From assembly GCA_013399305.1 (NCBI GenBank), contig VXAI01000020.1:3938545-4002544 (forward strand): 64,000 bases of DNA. Direction: 5' to 3'. Positions within the stretch are counted from its first letter, which is position 1. Each line of letters opens with the position of its first letter. Below the pieces are notes generated by a model. It had not been told where the DNA came from and searched no databases. It was given only the letters and a program-made list of their open reading frames with translations. Positions 23,971 through 36,425 of this stretch are shown one piece after another. This DNA comes from Rostratula benghalensis (Eukaryota; Chordata; Aves; Charadriiformes; Rostratulidae). Both the position numbers and the translations under genes were made by a program.

Positions 23971-26900
23971 CCAAGAAACTGTTGCACATTTCAATTAGCT
24001 ATAAAGATTATTAATTTGATACATTTCTTAGTCATGGGTAGTTTGAAATTTTGTAGTATTCAGTGTTTTACGGTGATCTCATTCATTTAACTGACATTGA
24101 GTTCTCAGTAAATCAATGGGCAGCTTTTTACCCAGTCCACAAACTGCAAAGACAATTCTTCAGTTCATCTTCTGAAACCCTTCTTTGATTTTGGAATGAG
24201 GGGGACTGAAGAAAGTGCCAGTTAAGATTCTGTCTGCTTTCTTTGAGCTACAAAATACAGCCTTTTCATTACAGAACTCGGTGACAATGTTTAAAAATAC
24301 ACTCCTGAACAGAAGTTGTGCTATCCCCCTGCTTATATCCCCCATTGTGCTATAATATAATGCTCTTTAACAAATTTTGCAGAAATGTTCTATGAGTACA
24401 TGTTGGAAAATTCAAACAGACTGGCTGTGCCATCTGCTACTTCTGATAAGAGACTCATCTGTCTGTTGAGCAGGTAGTGGAGAGAGTGACTAAAAAAAGA
24501 GAAGATAATGAAACACTGAAAACATGCTGTATCTCACAGTTATTTGTGGACACGCGTCACCTAATTGGGGGTCAAACCAATGTTGTTAACTATTTTGAAT
24601 GCATTTTGGATTCAATTTGAATTAATTTTGAATATATGCAGAACATTACAAAGTAAACCTATTGATGTAATTTGGCCACTGAACTCTAGTCCATCTCTGT
24701 TTCAGTGACAAGACTAGCAACAGTAAGTGTTAATGTGAAGGAAAACTTATCTCAAACTCTGTCACTCATAACACAATAACAAAATCCTCCATCTGTTGGG
24801 GGAACACAATTAAAATAGCGTAAGGCTTAGCTCCCTAATTATAGTCTGTCCTGAATAAGGATAGCATGCAGTTGCAGTGTGCTGGGAGCAAACATAGGAG
24901 TGATTCTTTTTTTTTTTTTTTTTTTCCAGCACCGTCAGGAAAGTCCTCCACTTCTGATACATTTTAGAACCTGATTTTTTTCCTTTCCATTCAAGGCTGA
25001 TACACTAGACCAAGACACCGAAAGCTTAGCACTTCCTCAGTCCTGGTTTTCTGGTTAATACCATTGTAGGCATGGTTTCCATTCCATGTATAAAATTACA
25101 AAATGCAAATAGCTTAATAAGCCTTTAATGCTCTTGCTCTTGTTGTCAGATATGGTCCTTCCAGAAGCTGATGCCATTAATGACACCTGTTGGTTGTTAT
25201 AGGACAGCAGTCCATTACCATCTATCACTCTGTGGCAAGAGTAACTCAGTGAGGCTGACTGCAGAGGGGTGTACTGAAACAAGCCTTAAAACATAGTTTA
25301 AATGTCCTCTTTTTCATGGCACCTGAAGAGGGCATGTTCATGGTGAGGAGAGGAGATTGAGAGGAAAAATCTAAACCAGATTATGAAGAAGCTTAGGGTG
25401 GTAGTGTTTTGTTCACCATCCTAAGAGAGGATAGGGAGAAAGATGGCTTCACAAGGATCATGAGAGGCTGGAAAAGGATCTGTCATTGGGGGAAAGGAGA
25501 AGAACAAAAGGTAGGAACTGTGATTATCTCCAGGAGTGGATCCTTAAGGGGAAAGATGAACTGCAGGGGAACAACTCTGAGTGGGATAGAACTAAGATTA
25601 ACCTTTTGTTTTAAGTGACTGGAACAGAGGGAAAGCCCACATGTGAGGCAATGTGTTCCTCAGCAATGTAGGACTCTATTCAGGATGAAAGGCAGCAGCC
25701 ATGGGAAAGTGTAGACTTGAGGGAGATCTGAACAAATGTTAGATACTCCCCTGCATGAGGTAAGTAATGCCAAAGGGACTACTCTGGAATGGCAAATAGT
25801 AGAAATATCACATGGAACAACCCTGAGGTAGTGAGACATATCAAAAGACTACATTCAGGAAAGCTAATTCCTGACAGCTCTCAGTAAAGCCCTTCCATCT
25901 GCTTTTCATTCTCTCTTGTCAATCCCTGGAAGTCCTCTATCCCTCAGTGGAATAAATCAAGCAATAACTCTTTTCCTTCATTTTCCCTGACATATCTACC
26001 ATCAACTTCCACAAGACAATTTCTGGTGTTCATGTGTTCCAGTGACCTGGCTGTGCCCAGTTTCTAGGTGTGCCTAAGTTTTAAAGTTGTATCTGAACTT
26101 TTTATGTACTTTTGTGAAGTTTACACACCCTTTAAGAGCTCATCACCAACCATATATATGTATGTAAATTTTCAAATCTGGCATGATAATTCAAAAATAA
26201 GTGTGCTATACCAGCAAGTATTGCCACTGAAAATTAGTTTGAAACATAAAAAATCCAAATCTTGGAGAGTGAAGCCACTCTCGATTAAAACTAAATGATG
26301 TTTTCAACATAGCACTATAGTTTGAAATGCCAGGAGCTACTGTCCTATCTCCCTAACTTACTTTCACTGTGTGTTAAGAATCCAGGCACAAGGGTATTAG
26401 TTGTCTATCTCAATACTTTGTCAGGAGAATGTTAAATTGGTGTAGCAAAATGATCTTACAAAACAGATAAATAATGGCAAATTTGCTGTAACAGCAAAGA
26501 AAAGTTATAAAATATTTGTTTCTTTTCTGTACCTTATTGAATGTTCCATGAATTTGATTAAGAGGAATTCTGATCTATTTATATGTGTTGAACCAGCTAG
26601 TTCACTTAAGAGAAATATAGTTTGTTTACGTACTGTTCTAGAAACAGAGTTTTGCAGGGTGGATAAGAACCAGTATGAGTTCCATCCAGTCAAAGTTGGT
26701 GTTTTTTCTTGTCTACGCTATACTCTATATTGAATCACTGGAATAATTCAGACAAGAATGCTCCAGGACCACTGACTGGCTTTGTAGCAACTGAAAGTTC
26801 CTTACAGTATGAGAAATTATTGCAATTCTTAGTGAATTAGTGAATTTCTTAATGAAGGATTTATCACTGAACAAAAGCTCTTTCATGAATCACCACTGAT

Positions 26901-28689
26901 CTTTCACGAAGTATGTTGAAGATAAAGCATTAATAGATACAGGGAACAAAATATCTGTTGAATTTCTATAGAATTCTAATTCAGGTTAAAGCAGGGCATG
27001 GTGGACAAAGAAGCAAACATTTCCTTTTCATAGTTCATCCCTTACCAAGTGGAAATATAAAAGTAATATTTACCATGGTGGATGTGACTAAGCCTGACAC
27101 ACTCTCCATTTTTTCCACAAATGGATTGTCCATGAAATAGTATTGGGAATCACACCAACCAGTCGATCTTCCAGATAACATTCTTTTGAAATATGATTTG
27201 TACCTGCTGGCACAGGAACCTTTGACATATCAAATTTTCTTGGCTCTTATCTTTAAACTCTTGGTAAAAAAATTGAGGAGTTAGACAAGCACTTCAGTAC
27301 CTGTGTGTTCACAAGCTATGGACACATATGTAATAACCAATGCTGCCCTTGGTTACCACCCTTGGAAATCAGCAGTGACCTTTCTTATTAGCACACCCTC
27401 CAATATAATGAATTGAGACTATAATCACCTGAAAAGAAGACATTAATTATCCTTACTACTTCTTTTTCTGCAATTCTTCTTTACCTTACAAGATCGCAAA
27501 TCTGACTTCAGAAAATTCTACAAGCTCTAATCCATATGTTGTACACATGCAACCAATGCAGAGTAAACTACAGTTTCCACAGCTATACTAAGTGGTCATT
27601 ATGTGTAGATATATTAGAGCAGTTGCTTCTTGTTTAAATGTGTTTAATTATTCACAGGCATATGCAGAATATTTGTTTACACAGTTCCTTTGTGTATATG
27701 GGAAGCCCTCCTGGCAAAGTTAAACACCCTTACATGCATACAAAGTTTCCAATTTCGATTGACAGAGCTTCATTAAATAATTTATAATTACCTTCCTTCA
27801 TTCCTTTTTGTTATGACTGGTCTGAAACAGACACGCACAAAGGCAATTCTAACTGTGCACTGCATTAATGTGAATAAATATTCCAAGAGGCCAGTCTTAT
27901 ACACCTTTCACATATTTTTCCCCTGCAGAGTTTACTTAGCAAAATCATGAATCGCACAATTTCTGATAATACAGTAAGCAATTCAGAACATTTCCTTTTC
28001 ATACTCTCATGCCATTTTTTTCTATTATAACCTGAAAAGTATGGAACATAAAGAGGAAAGGGATGGAATGGTAATAAAAGATATAAATAAATGGTACAAA
28101 ACAAGAACTATTTTTCTATTTGCTACTTTCAAAAAGCATTCCATGGGGGTGCCTGGAGTTTTCTAAAATGAATGTGTCTATTCATAAAAAGATATGAAAC
28201 TGAAAATTACCTATAGTCGTCTTCTCTATTTTGTAGTATTTACATTGTGATGTTTTAAGAAATTCATTCAGTTCTCTGTTTAAAAAATCTGGGTAAGAAC
28301 ATGCTATCACTGAATTCAAGACACATGCTGAACTTTACAGTTTTACTCTACAGCTGTTAACTCAGAATTAGCAAACTTGTGGTTTAGGTCTTATTTTTAC
28401 TATCTGTATCATTCTGATTTGAAAATTCCAAAAGTCATTTCTATGTGATATATGATATTTCTGTAGTTCACAGCTTCTGAAACTGAAGGAATAAAGGTTT
28501 ACATTTGAATACAGTTTTGCACATCTGGGACCAAGGAGGCAGCCAAAGTAGGACTGAATAAGAGTACCCTCTCAACGCTGTGGCTGAGTATCAGGACTGA
28601 GTATCAGGGTCATATAAAGAAGAAAACGGGACAAAGTATGTATTTATACTTAGGTATATATGCGTGTGCATGCATGCTGTGCCTATGTG
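23971..28689. other. AT-rich unique sequence with conserved-looking segment
   Basis: No supported gene. A 19-base T run lies at 24907-24925. A purine-rich segment at about 25330-25760 may be an unidentified old repeat. The interval 27630-27870 has the texture of a conserved non-coding element and is discussed in the findings. A small 13-bp tandem repeat of CTGAGTATCAGG lies at about 28584-28609. Confidence 0.45.
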
Positions 28690-28747
28690 TAACCAGTGTG
28701 AATTCAGACTACAGTGAATAACCAGTGTGAATTCAGACTACAGTGAA
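28690..28747. repeat. Perfect 29-bp tandem duplication
   Basis: The 29-base unit beginning TAACCAGTGTGAATTC occurs twice head to tail (28690-28718 and 28719-28747) without a single difference. Absence of divergence in non-coding DNA suggests a recent duplication, or an assembly or polymerase artefact. Confidence 0.95.
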
Positions 28748-30868
28748 AAGAGTGAATTATTGAAACTCATTCAAATTACCTTGCACTTACTCAGATAAAC
28801 CAGTTCAGTTGGACAACTACTGTGGACCATCTGTGTCTGAAACCTTGGCTTTCTCTTGAGTTGATTTTCTGTTATATGTGTCACAATTAAATTTGACCCA
28901 AAGAGAGAAAAAGTGATGTTCTGATCCAATCATTAAGCATTGATATGAGAGTGCTTATCCAAGTTACAATGGATGGATATACCCTAGAATAATTTTACAG
29001 AAGAAAAGCATTCTTTGAAATTACCAGATTCACCTGTTAATTTGAGGGCTAAGGTGCTTGCCAGGAACTGAGAATTCAAATATTTTCATTTTAAACTGTT
29101 GCCTGACCACTGGACCAAAAAAAAAACAAAAAAACCCCAAAACCATATCCCATCCTCATCTTTCTTTTACTTCATCACTATTTATTGCACATGTTCCAAA
29201 TAAAATCTTTTGGTATATATTGCGTGAAAACAATTTAGTGTTTTGTTTGGAGAGAAGCTACACATTTTAATTTGGGATTTATATAGCTAGATGCTTTATT
29301 ATTAATTTTTTCTTAATTTTCTGTCACTGAATTGAAAAATTAATTACTCAGAAAAGAAGCCAATGAGATTTTGTAACTAACACACTGGTTCTTGAGGGAC
29401 ATCATCTCTGTTTTAATGCCCAGAGGCTGGAATAGTTCTGTTCCCACTAAAGGCAAAATTCTGGTCCCACTGGTAAAATCACAATCCCACTAGTTCCTAG
29501 AAACTGAACTCCAGGATTGGTACACCCTGCATTGCAAAAATTCACTCATATCAGACTGCCAGATGTGTAGTAGCTATATAATAAACAGAGTATATTACTT
29601 TTTATATTCTATGTGTCTCTATGTATATACACTTCAGCAGGTCAATCTAACAGGAAATTAATTTACATCAGGTATATACCAACAAAAATCATCTAGGGTA
29701 TTAATGGAAATCAAAGGTCCCAACAGCATAATTACAGTTGGTGTACAGATTTCAGTTTATTCACAATGTGGTCTTTAAGATTGCTGAAATAATATCATTG
29801 CACTGTAACAGAAAAAAAAAATATTTAAACTGGACATATTGTTTCTTCCAGTCAGTTTGTGAAATACATAATATGAGATTATTCACACAATCTACTGTAG
29901 AAAGCAATTTAGGTGCACATTTGAAGATGACGGTTAAAAATCTGTGTTTCTGTACAGTCAATGGAGAGAGGTAGAATCCACTGAGGAGGCAATTCAGAGT
30001 TGAGAAGATAAATGTATGAAGTACAAATGGCCCACAAAGCATGCAAGCAGAATACCTACACATTGGAGAGATAGCAGACACATTATGGCTGGATGTGAAT
30101 CTAAAAGAAGAGCCTGCATTTCATTACGGTCCCAGGACACTGGTAAAAATACATAGGTTATGAATCCAATGCTCTTGTGACAACAGTTGCACTCTGGAGT
30201 AAGCAATGAAAAGTAAAGCAAAAGTCAGATAATGTCTGTATCAGTTCAAACAAACACACAATCTCAGCTATTCACTTGATGAGTGATCAATGTCATTTTA
30301 GGTAAAATAAGCAAAGGTGAAGATGAAAAATTGATATTGTGAACACTTCATAAAATCTGGAGCCGATTAGACTGGCACAGTTTAAGGCAAGAGCACAGGT
30401 GGTAAATCATCTCACTCTTGGGTCAAGTCAGAAAAGATACAATTAGAAAGACAAGCATACTGTAGCCAAGATGATGCAGAGAGTGGAAAATTAAATGCTT
30501 GTTAGCAAAGCCATGACAGGCATTAAGAATAATGTATTAAATAATTGCTGATTTGGATTAAATGTGTTCTGTTGAGGTAACATGAAGGTTGTAGATGTTT
30601 CCTTCTGTTTTTCTGTTTAGAAATTTGTCTATAAATCAGTGAAGTCATCCACAGGGACCAGTCTTTGCAGTTTTTTCTAATAGTTAAGTTCATCCATCCA
30701 TATCCAGATGGACTGGCCCACAGTATTTCAGTGGGCTTCACTCTTTCTACGTATTCTATTCTGCATAAGTCTTCATTGCTGTAGGAGCTGGCTTCTTTCC
30801 AGTACCGCATTATGTACTAATTAATATGCTTTAGCAGAGCACAAAAGAAATTTTAGTCAAGTGCAAAT
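28748..30868. other. AT-rich sequence, nothing recognised
   Basis: No gene-like frame. Frames of 70-106 codons on both strands (29058-30221) overlap each other and lack recognisable motifs. The stretch contains A-rich patches at about 29117-29140 and 29811-29824. Confidence 0.5.
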
Positions 30869-30893
30869 TATTGGGCTTGGTGCAAAAGTAACT
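30869..30893 (+). mobile_element. Mariner-like terminal inverted repeat fragment
   Basis: After a TA dinucleotide the sequence reads TTGGGCTTGGTGCAAAAGTA, very close to the terminal inverted repeat of Hsmar1-type mariner elements, whose family end carries TTGGTGCAAAAGTAATTG. Only one end is visible and the similarity stops within about 25 bases, shortly before a CR1 insertion. This may be the remnant of a mariner or a miniature derivative cut off by rearrangement. A chance match cannot be excluded. Confidence 0.4.
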
Positions 30894-30906
30894 GGATGGA
30901 ATTTTG

Positions 30907-31209
30907 TAGAATCATAGAATGGTTAGAGTTGGAAGGGACCTTAAAGATCATGAAGTTCCAACCCTCCTGCCATGGGCAGGGACACCTCCCACCAGAGCAG
31001 ATTGCTCAAAGCCCCATACAGCCTGGTTTTAAACACTCTCAGGGATAGGGCATCTACAACTCCTCTGGGCAACCTGTTCCTGTGTCTCACCACCCCTGCA
31101 GGAGAGAATTTCTTTCTGGTATCTAATCTAAATCTCCCCTCTTTCATTTTAAAACCATTACCCCTTGTCCTCTCACACCTGTCAAATTTAATGCCCTCTG
31201 TTGTATAGG
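30907..31209 (-). repeat. CR1 LINE 3' fragment, minus orientation
   Basis: The plus strand carries the reverse complement of the avian CR1 3' region. It begins with AGAATCATAGAATGG, continues through GTTGGAAGGGACCTTAAAG and the CTGCCATGGGCAGGGACACC block, then the antisense 3' UTR and the end of ORF2, including TTAAAACCATTACCCCTTGT. About 300 bases remain, so the copy is 5'-truncated. Similarity weakens after about 31175. Overlapping frames on both strands (30941-31208) are by-products of the repeat. Confidence 0.95.
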
Positions 31210-34200
31210 AGATTGGATAATTTTGGTCTTAAACTGTGATTATATCTGAAGTAGCAGATGCAAGGACATAGTGATGCTCAAAGGCAGATGAAGGAGTAGT
31301 TGACATGCACCAACCAGGTCCTTCTTGTCCCCAGCTCACATTCATGTTTTTCTGTCATAAGAAATGAACAATATCACAGGGACTTCAATAATATTCCTAA
31401 TCTAAATAATTAGGGAATTAGGACTCTGCATAATACTTCAGCATCTAATGCCATATTCTGTTTGTGAGATGGACTGATTAGCTGTGTCTCAAAAAAGCAT
31501 TGATAAACCTCATCCTTCCAAGAGCAGGTAGAACTATAGCTCTTTGTTTATTCCAGAGAAATATTTTTTTTCAGAACTCTCAAGCCCTGATAATTAATAA
31601 CTTAAATGGGAGTGAAATCAATAGATGTAAAATTTTTGACTTGTATTAGTACATCTTGGGTCAGCAGAGAATGGGTAAGTTTGTTCATTGGAGCCTTACT
31701 GCTGCCAGTAGTAAGGTTCAGAGGTTAACTTTCCAGTGGATAGTAACCAGCTCCAGTGCTTACCATCAGTTAAGCTTCTGGAGACATGAGTTTTGTACTG
31801 ATTTCTTCTTTGTACTGAGATCTTGTAGGATTTGTACTGCATTCTTGCAGGCATGCCATTTTTCCTATTCTTTTTATATTTTTTCCTTTATTTTTTTTTC
31901 TGACTAGCCATGGTTTGCAACAAAACGTCTCTCATCACACTTTTGCATTTGTGAGTTGAGTCAAATAGAGTGCTGCGGTTTAACTAGAGTCCATAACATA
32001 ACCTAGCAAAATGGCAAATAACATCAGTAATATTATCCTGATAAATAATGTTCATTTTAAAATATCTTTTTGTGATATCTGAATGAACACTTCACCACAG
32101 TGAATTTGGAATAAATATTGTTTTCACAAATGAACGGAAAAGATGATTTACCACTAAATGTAGAACTAACTACCAGCCAGATGTTTCTATTTAGAATTAA
32201 AGTTGGGTTTGTGTACTACTCTCAGCATAGTATGATGCAAATAGGTTGTTTAATTCAGCTAGGCCTGTTTGAAAATACCGGTCTGTATATTTTGCTTCCC
32301 AGTTTTCTTTACTCTTCTGAAAGACATACACTGAGCTTTAACGGCCCATCCCATGTAAAGCAACTGTTTACCATGTCAAACAAAAGCCCTTATTAGTGTG
32401 AGGTAATGTGTCAGTTACTAATAAGATTCTGGTATGCTAGCAAACTAATAAATATTCATAAATAAACTTGAACTAGACAATGCACAGATTCTCCAACGAA
32501 CGCGCTGTAGTCTTAATCCGGAGAGTGTTGTAGTAATTAACAGATAAAAGAGGAAGTTCATTAAATGAATATGCAGTGTCATGAAATCAGAGCTGTGCAT
32601 TGATCACTGCTAACTTAAGGATTCTTCCTTAGCTAGGATATTTTGACACCCCATTTATCACTAGTCCTATTTTTAGATTTTTAATTAGCAGATCACCAGC
32701 CCTTACCTCATTAACTTAGCTTCTGCAAAAACATTATTTTTAGAGATAATAGGTAGGTTAGAATAATCACCACTCCCATCTTCTTGAGCTGCAAGGAAGG
32801 ACAGGACTTCAGCTTCTATGACAAATTAACTATATTTCATACCAGGGAAATCTGACCTTGACTCAATAGTATGTGTCTTATTTTCCGAACAATTTCTTTT
32901 CATTTCTTTTCTTAAATGCATTAACCTCAAAGCATGTACCTTTTCAATGACAACTGAGACATTTTCCTAATTTATCTTAAATGCTTATTTCTAGACCTCT
33001 ATTTGCAAAACTGCTTAGAGATATAGTTCAGCAGAAATTTGTACATTGATGTGTGTTTAACACAGCTTGCTGTATATTTGTTTAGATAGGTTTTTAAATT
33101 ATCGACCTTTATAGTCTTTTTATGAGAGAAAACAGCATTTCCAGAAGTTAAAATGAACCAAATAAAGACATATTTACACTGACATTTGTTAGGTATGAAG
33201 ACTTAAGAAACTAATAAGAAGCAGACAATTGAAAAATCAATGAAGTACGCTTTGAGCAGATGTTTCCTTCAATTTGATGTGCCTATTTTATGGCTTATAC
33301 TATTGGAAGGTATGTTCCACCACTGGTGATGGATAGGAATATACATCACGCCATACTGTTCCAAGACTACATAATTATCTCCGCAATATGCATGCTATAT
33401 TTTCAACATACAACTTAAGGTTTAAGGTTTTCCTGTACCAAGATCCACAATTAAATCATCTCAATACTGTCTTTTTGCTCTAATATATGTAGCAACAATG
33501 AAAACATTTGGCTAGCCTCAATTAAATAGCAAATGAATTAAGTAGCTGAACAATATTCACACCCCTGGCTGTTGTATCCAATTAAAAATCCTATCAAATG
33601 AAAGAATTGATTAGTCTCTTCAAGCAGAAAGGTTTGCATCATGCAAACAGTCTAAATAATTTATATTAGAGCTTTCAACACATTTCAAATACTGTCATCT
33701 CTGCCTTGTGAAATAGTTTATGGCATCCTAGGACTTGCTTTCATTACATGCACTGATTTTGCAATCAATGGTATGCCAGAAGTTCAGAATACAATCTAAG
33801 AAGGTCATAGTTCTGCCACTGAAAATAGTCTGGGGAAAGGTCACCTAATTATTTTGTGGTTTATGAAGTTTATGGCTATGCTCTGATATGTAGCCATGTG
33901 TATGCAATCTCATTAAGCACTAATGCTAGCTTTGCAGTGAAAACAATCAATTTTCAAAGTTAATATCTAATTTTCTTATTTGAAACGTCTTTGGTTTAAA
34001 GAAAAAATAAGAGCACAGGACTTTGTCAAGTTGAGTACACAAAGTCTGAAGCTTATCATTACATTATTAAATTAAGGCAATGGTTGAAAACATGAATTTG
34101 TGGAAAAAATACAGTATACTATCATTCTACTGGAGTATTTTAATTTAGGCAATCAAACACACACTTGGAAAGTCTCACTCAGACTCTTTTCCAGTGAATG

Positions 34201-35449
34201 ATACAAAAACAGAGGATGTGGTATGCCACTGCATAAAGTTTGCAGTAAACAGAAAAGAATGTATTAAATTCTGACAATGAAAACACTGGTATCTTCATGA
34301 AGGGGCCTAATTCCCCTTGCCTCAGGAATTATAACAGCTTTTAATGTATCTGGAGTATTTAGATGGAATCTGAGATGAGCATAAAAGCTATCACAAAATG
34401 TAATTTTTTAATACTCTCTGTTCACCTGGACCACCTGATTTTGATGAGAAGAGAAATAACTGACTTTATAGGAGAGTAACATTCCATAAGTCTCTAAATA
34501 TTCAGACTCTAAAAAAAAAATACTGCTGTTAAGACAAAGAAAAATTCAGAACTTATCAGTTTTTACCTGATTTTCATTTATGCACGTCAGCTGCTTCTGA
34601 ACTCTCTTTGTATTCAAAAATGCAGGGTTAGGGTGTTGCCAAAATCCTTTGATTTAAGGGTACTTGCAATTCAGGGCACACCAGCTATTCAGCAGTAAAG
34701 ACAGGCTATTCCAAAAACACATTTCCTTTAAAATGCTACCAATATATACTAGATGAATTTCCAGCCAGCCATGAAGAATTTGCCCAAACAATGGCAATTC
34801 AGATGAATCTCCTGAGAAAAGTTTCTTGATTCTGGCCCTATCTTCTTCTGGTGTAAATAACCTTTTTATTATTATTATTTTATTTTTGCAGTAAACCAGC
34901 TGCTTCTCTTCATCCCTATCCTGGGACTTGTGGGTAGTAGAGGATGGGGAAACAACTTGTTCCAGTCTGAAGGGAGTGAGATAAACTGAGGTAATTGTTA
35001 TAGATGTGTATTTTAGTGTCCTTGTTTTTAAAAAGAGTGAGCACTGCTCCATCCACTACTCACAAGAGTACTGTTGTGACTACCCCATGACTCTTGGTCT
35101 ATATCCCGAGGGAGGAAAGGCATCGTGACTTCTCCCTGAGGTAGAGACCTGTATCTCAGAAGAAAAGGAGGCACAAGTGGACTACCAGAAGGAGGCCAGA
35201 AAGCCTCTGGTCCCCAGAACATCGGCTAACTTGGTACATGCCTTCATACATGCTGTGGCAGCACATTTTTGCAGTGGCCCTAAAGGACAATGTTATAGCA
35301 AATGTATTTCAATGCCAATACATACAAATAAAGGTGAGCTTGAAACAAACAATTCCCACATTTTACAGTATCTGTAGCAACACAGCAATCATAGCAACAC
35401 CTATATAGCAATCTGTATAGTGAGTTCTAACACCCACAGCATAGCACCT
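31210..35449. other. AT-rich sequence with conserved-looking blocks
   Basis: No supported gene. The intervals about 32530-32760 and 33470-33680 are rich in TAAT/ATTA words with few indel-like simple repeats and resemble conserved non-coding elements. The second contains the dyad at 33632-33648. The 132-codon minus-strand frame at 34654-35052 has no recognisable domain. Confidence 0.4.
33632..33648. promoter_or_regulatory. Perfect dyad of two octamer-like ATGCAAA half-sites
   Basis: GTTTGCAT and ATGCAAAC are exact reverse complements flanking a single C. ATGCAAA is the core of the octamer motif bound by POU-domain factors, so the arrangement resembles a palindromic POU dimer site. Spacing differs from the classic PORE and MORE elements. 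The site lies in a block that looks conserved. Binding is inference. Confidence 0.3.
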
Positions 35450-35908
35450 AACATCTGTGACAACATGGCAAATGGACCTCAGTTTAACAACAGATCTCAA
35501 AGTGCCAGTGCCATTCAGTAGCTTCTCAGAAAAGCTGACAAGATGCTTCATTACAGGAAACATAAGAGACTGAATATATAAATAACATATTGTCTTTCTA
35601 TAAATCAGTGGGTGCTGTAATCTCATCCTAGCTACAGTACTGGTCACCTTGTCTCCGAAAGTGTATCATGGAGGCAGAGGCAGAGACAGTTCACAGAGGA
35701 GCGATGAATCATCAAGGACATCTCAGAGATTAAAAGAGATTGAGAAGATTAGGGCTGTTTACTTTGGAAATAAGAAGAGAGGACATGATCAAAGTATCTG
35801 AAGTACTTCAAGAATTGTCTAAAAGACAGAGCAGAGTAATTGGAAATTACTCTTTCCTATGTCTCGGAACAGAAGACAACAGCCCAGTCAATTAAATTAA
35901 AATGAGGG
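35450..35908 (+). repeat. Archaic CR1/L3-like LINE fragment, plus orientation
   Basis: Between about 35590 and 35910 the plus strand translates to pieces of the CR1-clade ORF2 C-terminus. LQYWSPCLRK begins at about 35629, in place of the family's VQFWSPHLKK, and is followed by an EAE..HRGAMNH segment where CR1 has LEKVQRRATKMI. Then RLGLFTLEIRRED, SEVLQELSK and a final NYSFLCLGTEDN follow, parallel to GLFSLEKRR, FKYL and the terminal RTRGN region. Several stops and frame changes interrupt it. DNA-level similarity probably extends upstream to about 35450. It is much more decayed than the ordinary CR1 copies here and fits an old L3-like or early CR1 family. Confidence 0.7.
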
Positions 35909-35930
35909 GGAGTTAAAATTGACTTTTATG

Positions 35931-36425
35931 GACCCAAAGGCACTAAAAGGTCCTCATGGCTCTGTTCAGTTTCTGAGGTGCCTCCCACAGTCTTTTCCAT
36001 GGCCCAGGACCCCTGTTTCAGCTGAGCCCAGGGCCGTCAGCCTCTGCCCCCAGGAACACCCCCAGCATCCATGTCACTGGATCATTGCTGATATCCCCTG
36101 GGCTGATCTAGTCTTACTGCCTTGACTTCCCTGACCACCATCCCAGTAAGCCTGTTTCTTGTCACCACCGTAGCTTACATGGTCCTCCCCTAGTAGTTGC
36201 TTGCAGCCTCAGAGGCTGCCCAGCACTTTTTACAGCATGCTTTCTGATGTCACAGCCCTCCCAACAGCATCATGACTGAGCAGGGGACTCAGTTGGCAGC
36301 CTGATACTGCATGGAGCTTGTGAGCCTCTCACATGAACCAGCTTGCCTCTCCTTCTGGTCTGCACAGCGGCCACACTTGGCTCCCATCTCCCCTTCCCAC
36401 ACTCATCAGCCTCACTCTTTGCTGC
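35931..36425. other. C-rich, GC-rich island of unknown origin
   Basis: Composition changes abruptly. The row 36001-36060 counts 42 G/C of 60 bases while flanking DNA is clearly AT-rich. The plus strand is C-rich with many CCC, CAGC and CCTC words and few CpG. A 68-codon plus-strand frame (35919-36125) and a 66-codon minus-strand frame (36270-36470) occur, both proline- or serine-rich and unrecognised. It begins immediately after the archaic CR1/L3 fragment, so it may be a separate inserted repeat (for example a solo LTR) or a GC-rich piece of the same repeat. I saw no defining termini. Confidence 0.4.

Noticed and set aside
25823..25835. TGAGGTAG word (let-7 seed-like), also at about 35137
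   Set aside because: Only eight bases match, the rest of the mature sequence differs and there is no hairpin.
34654..35052. 132-codon minus-strand frame
   Set aside because: Unrecognised sequence with no conserved domain. It is of a length expected by chance in 64 kb.
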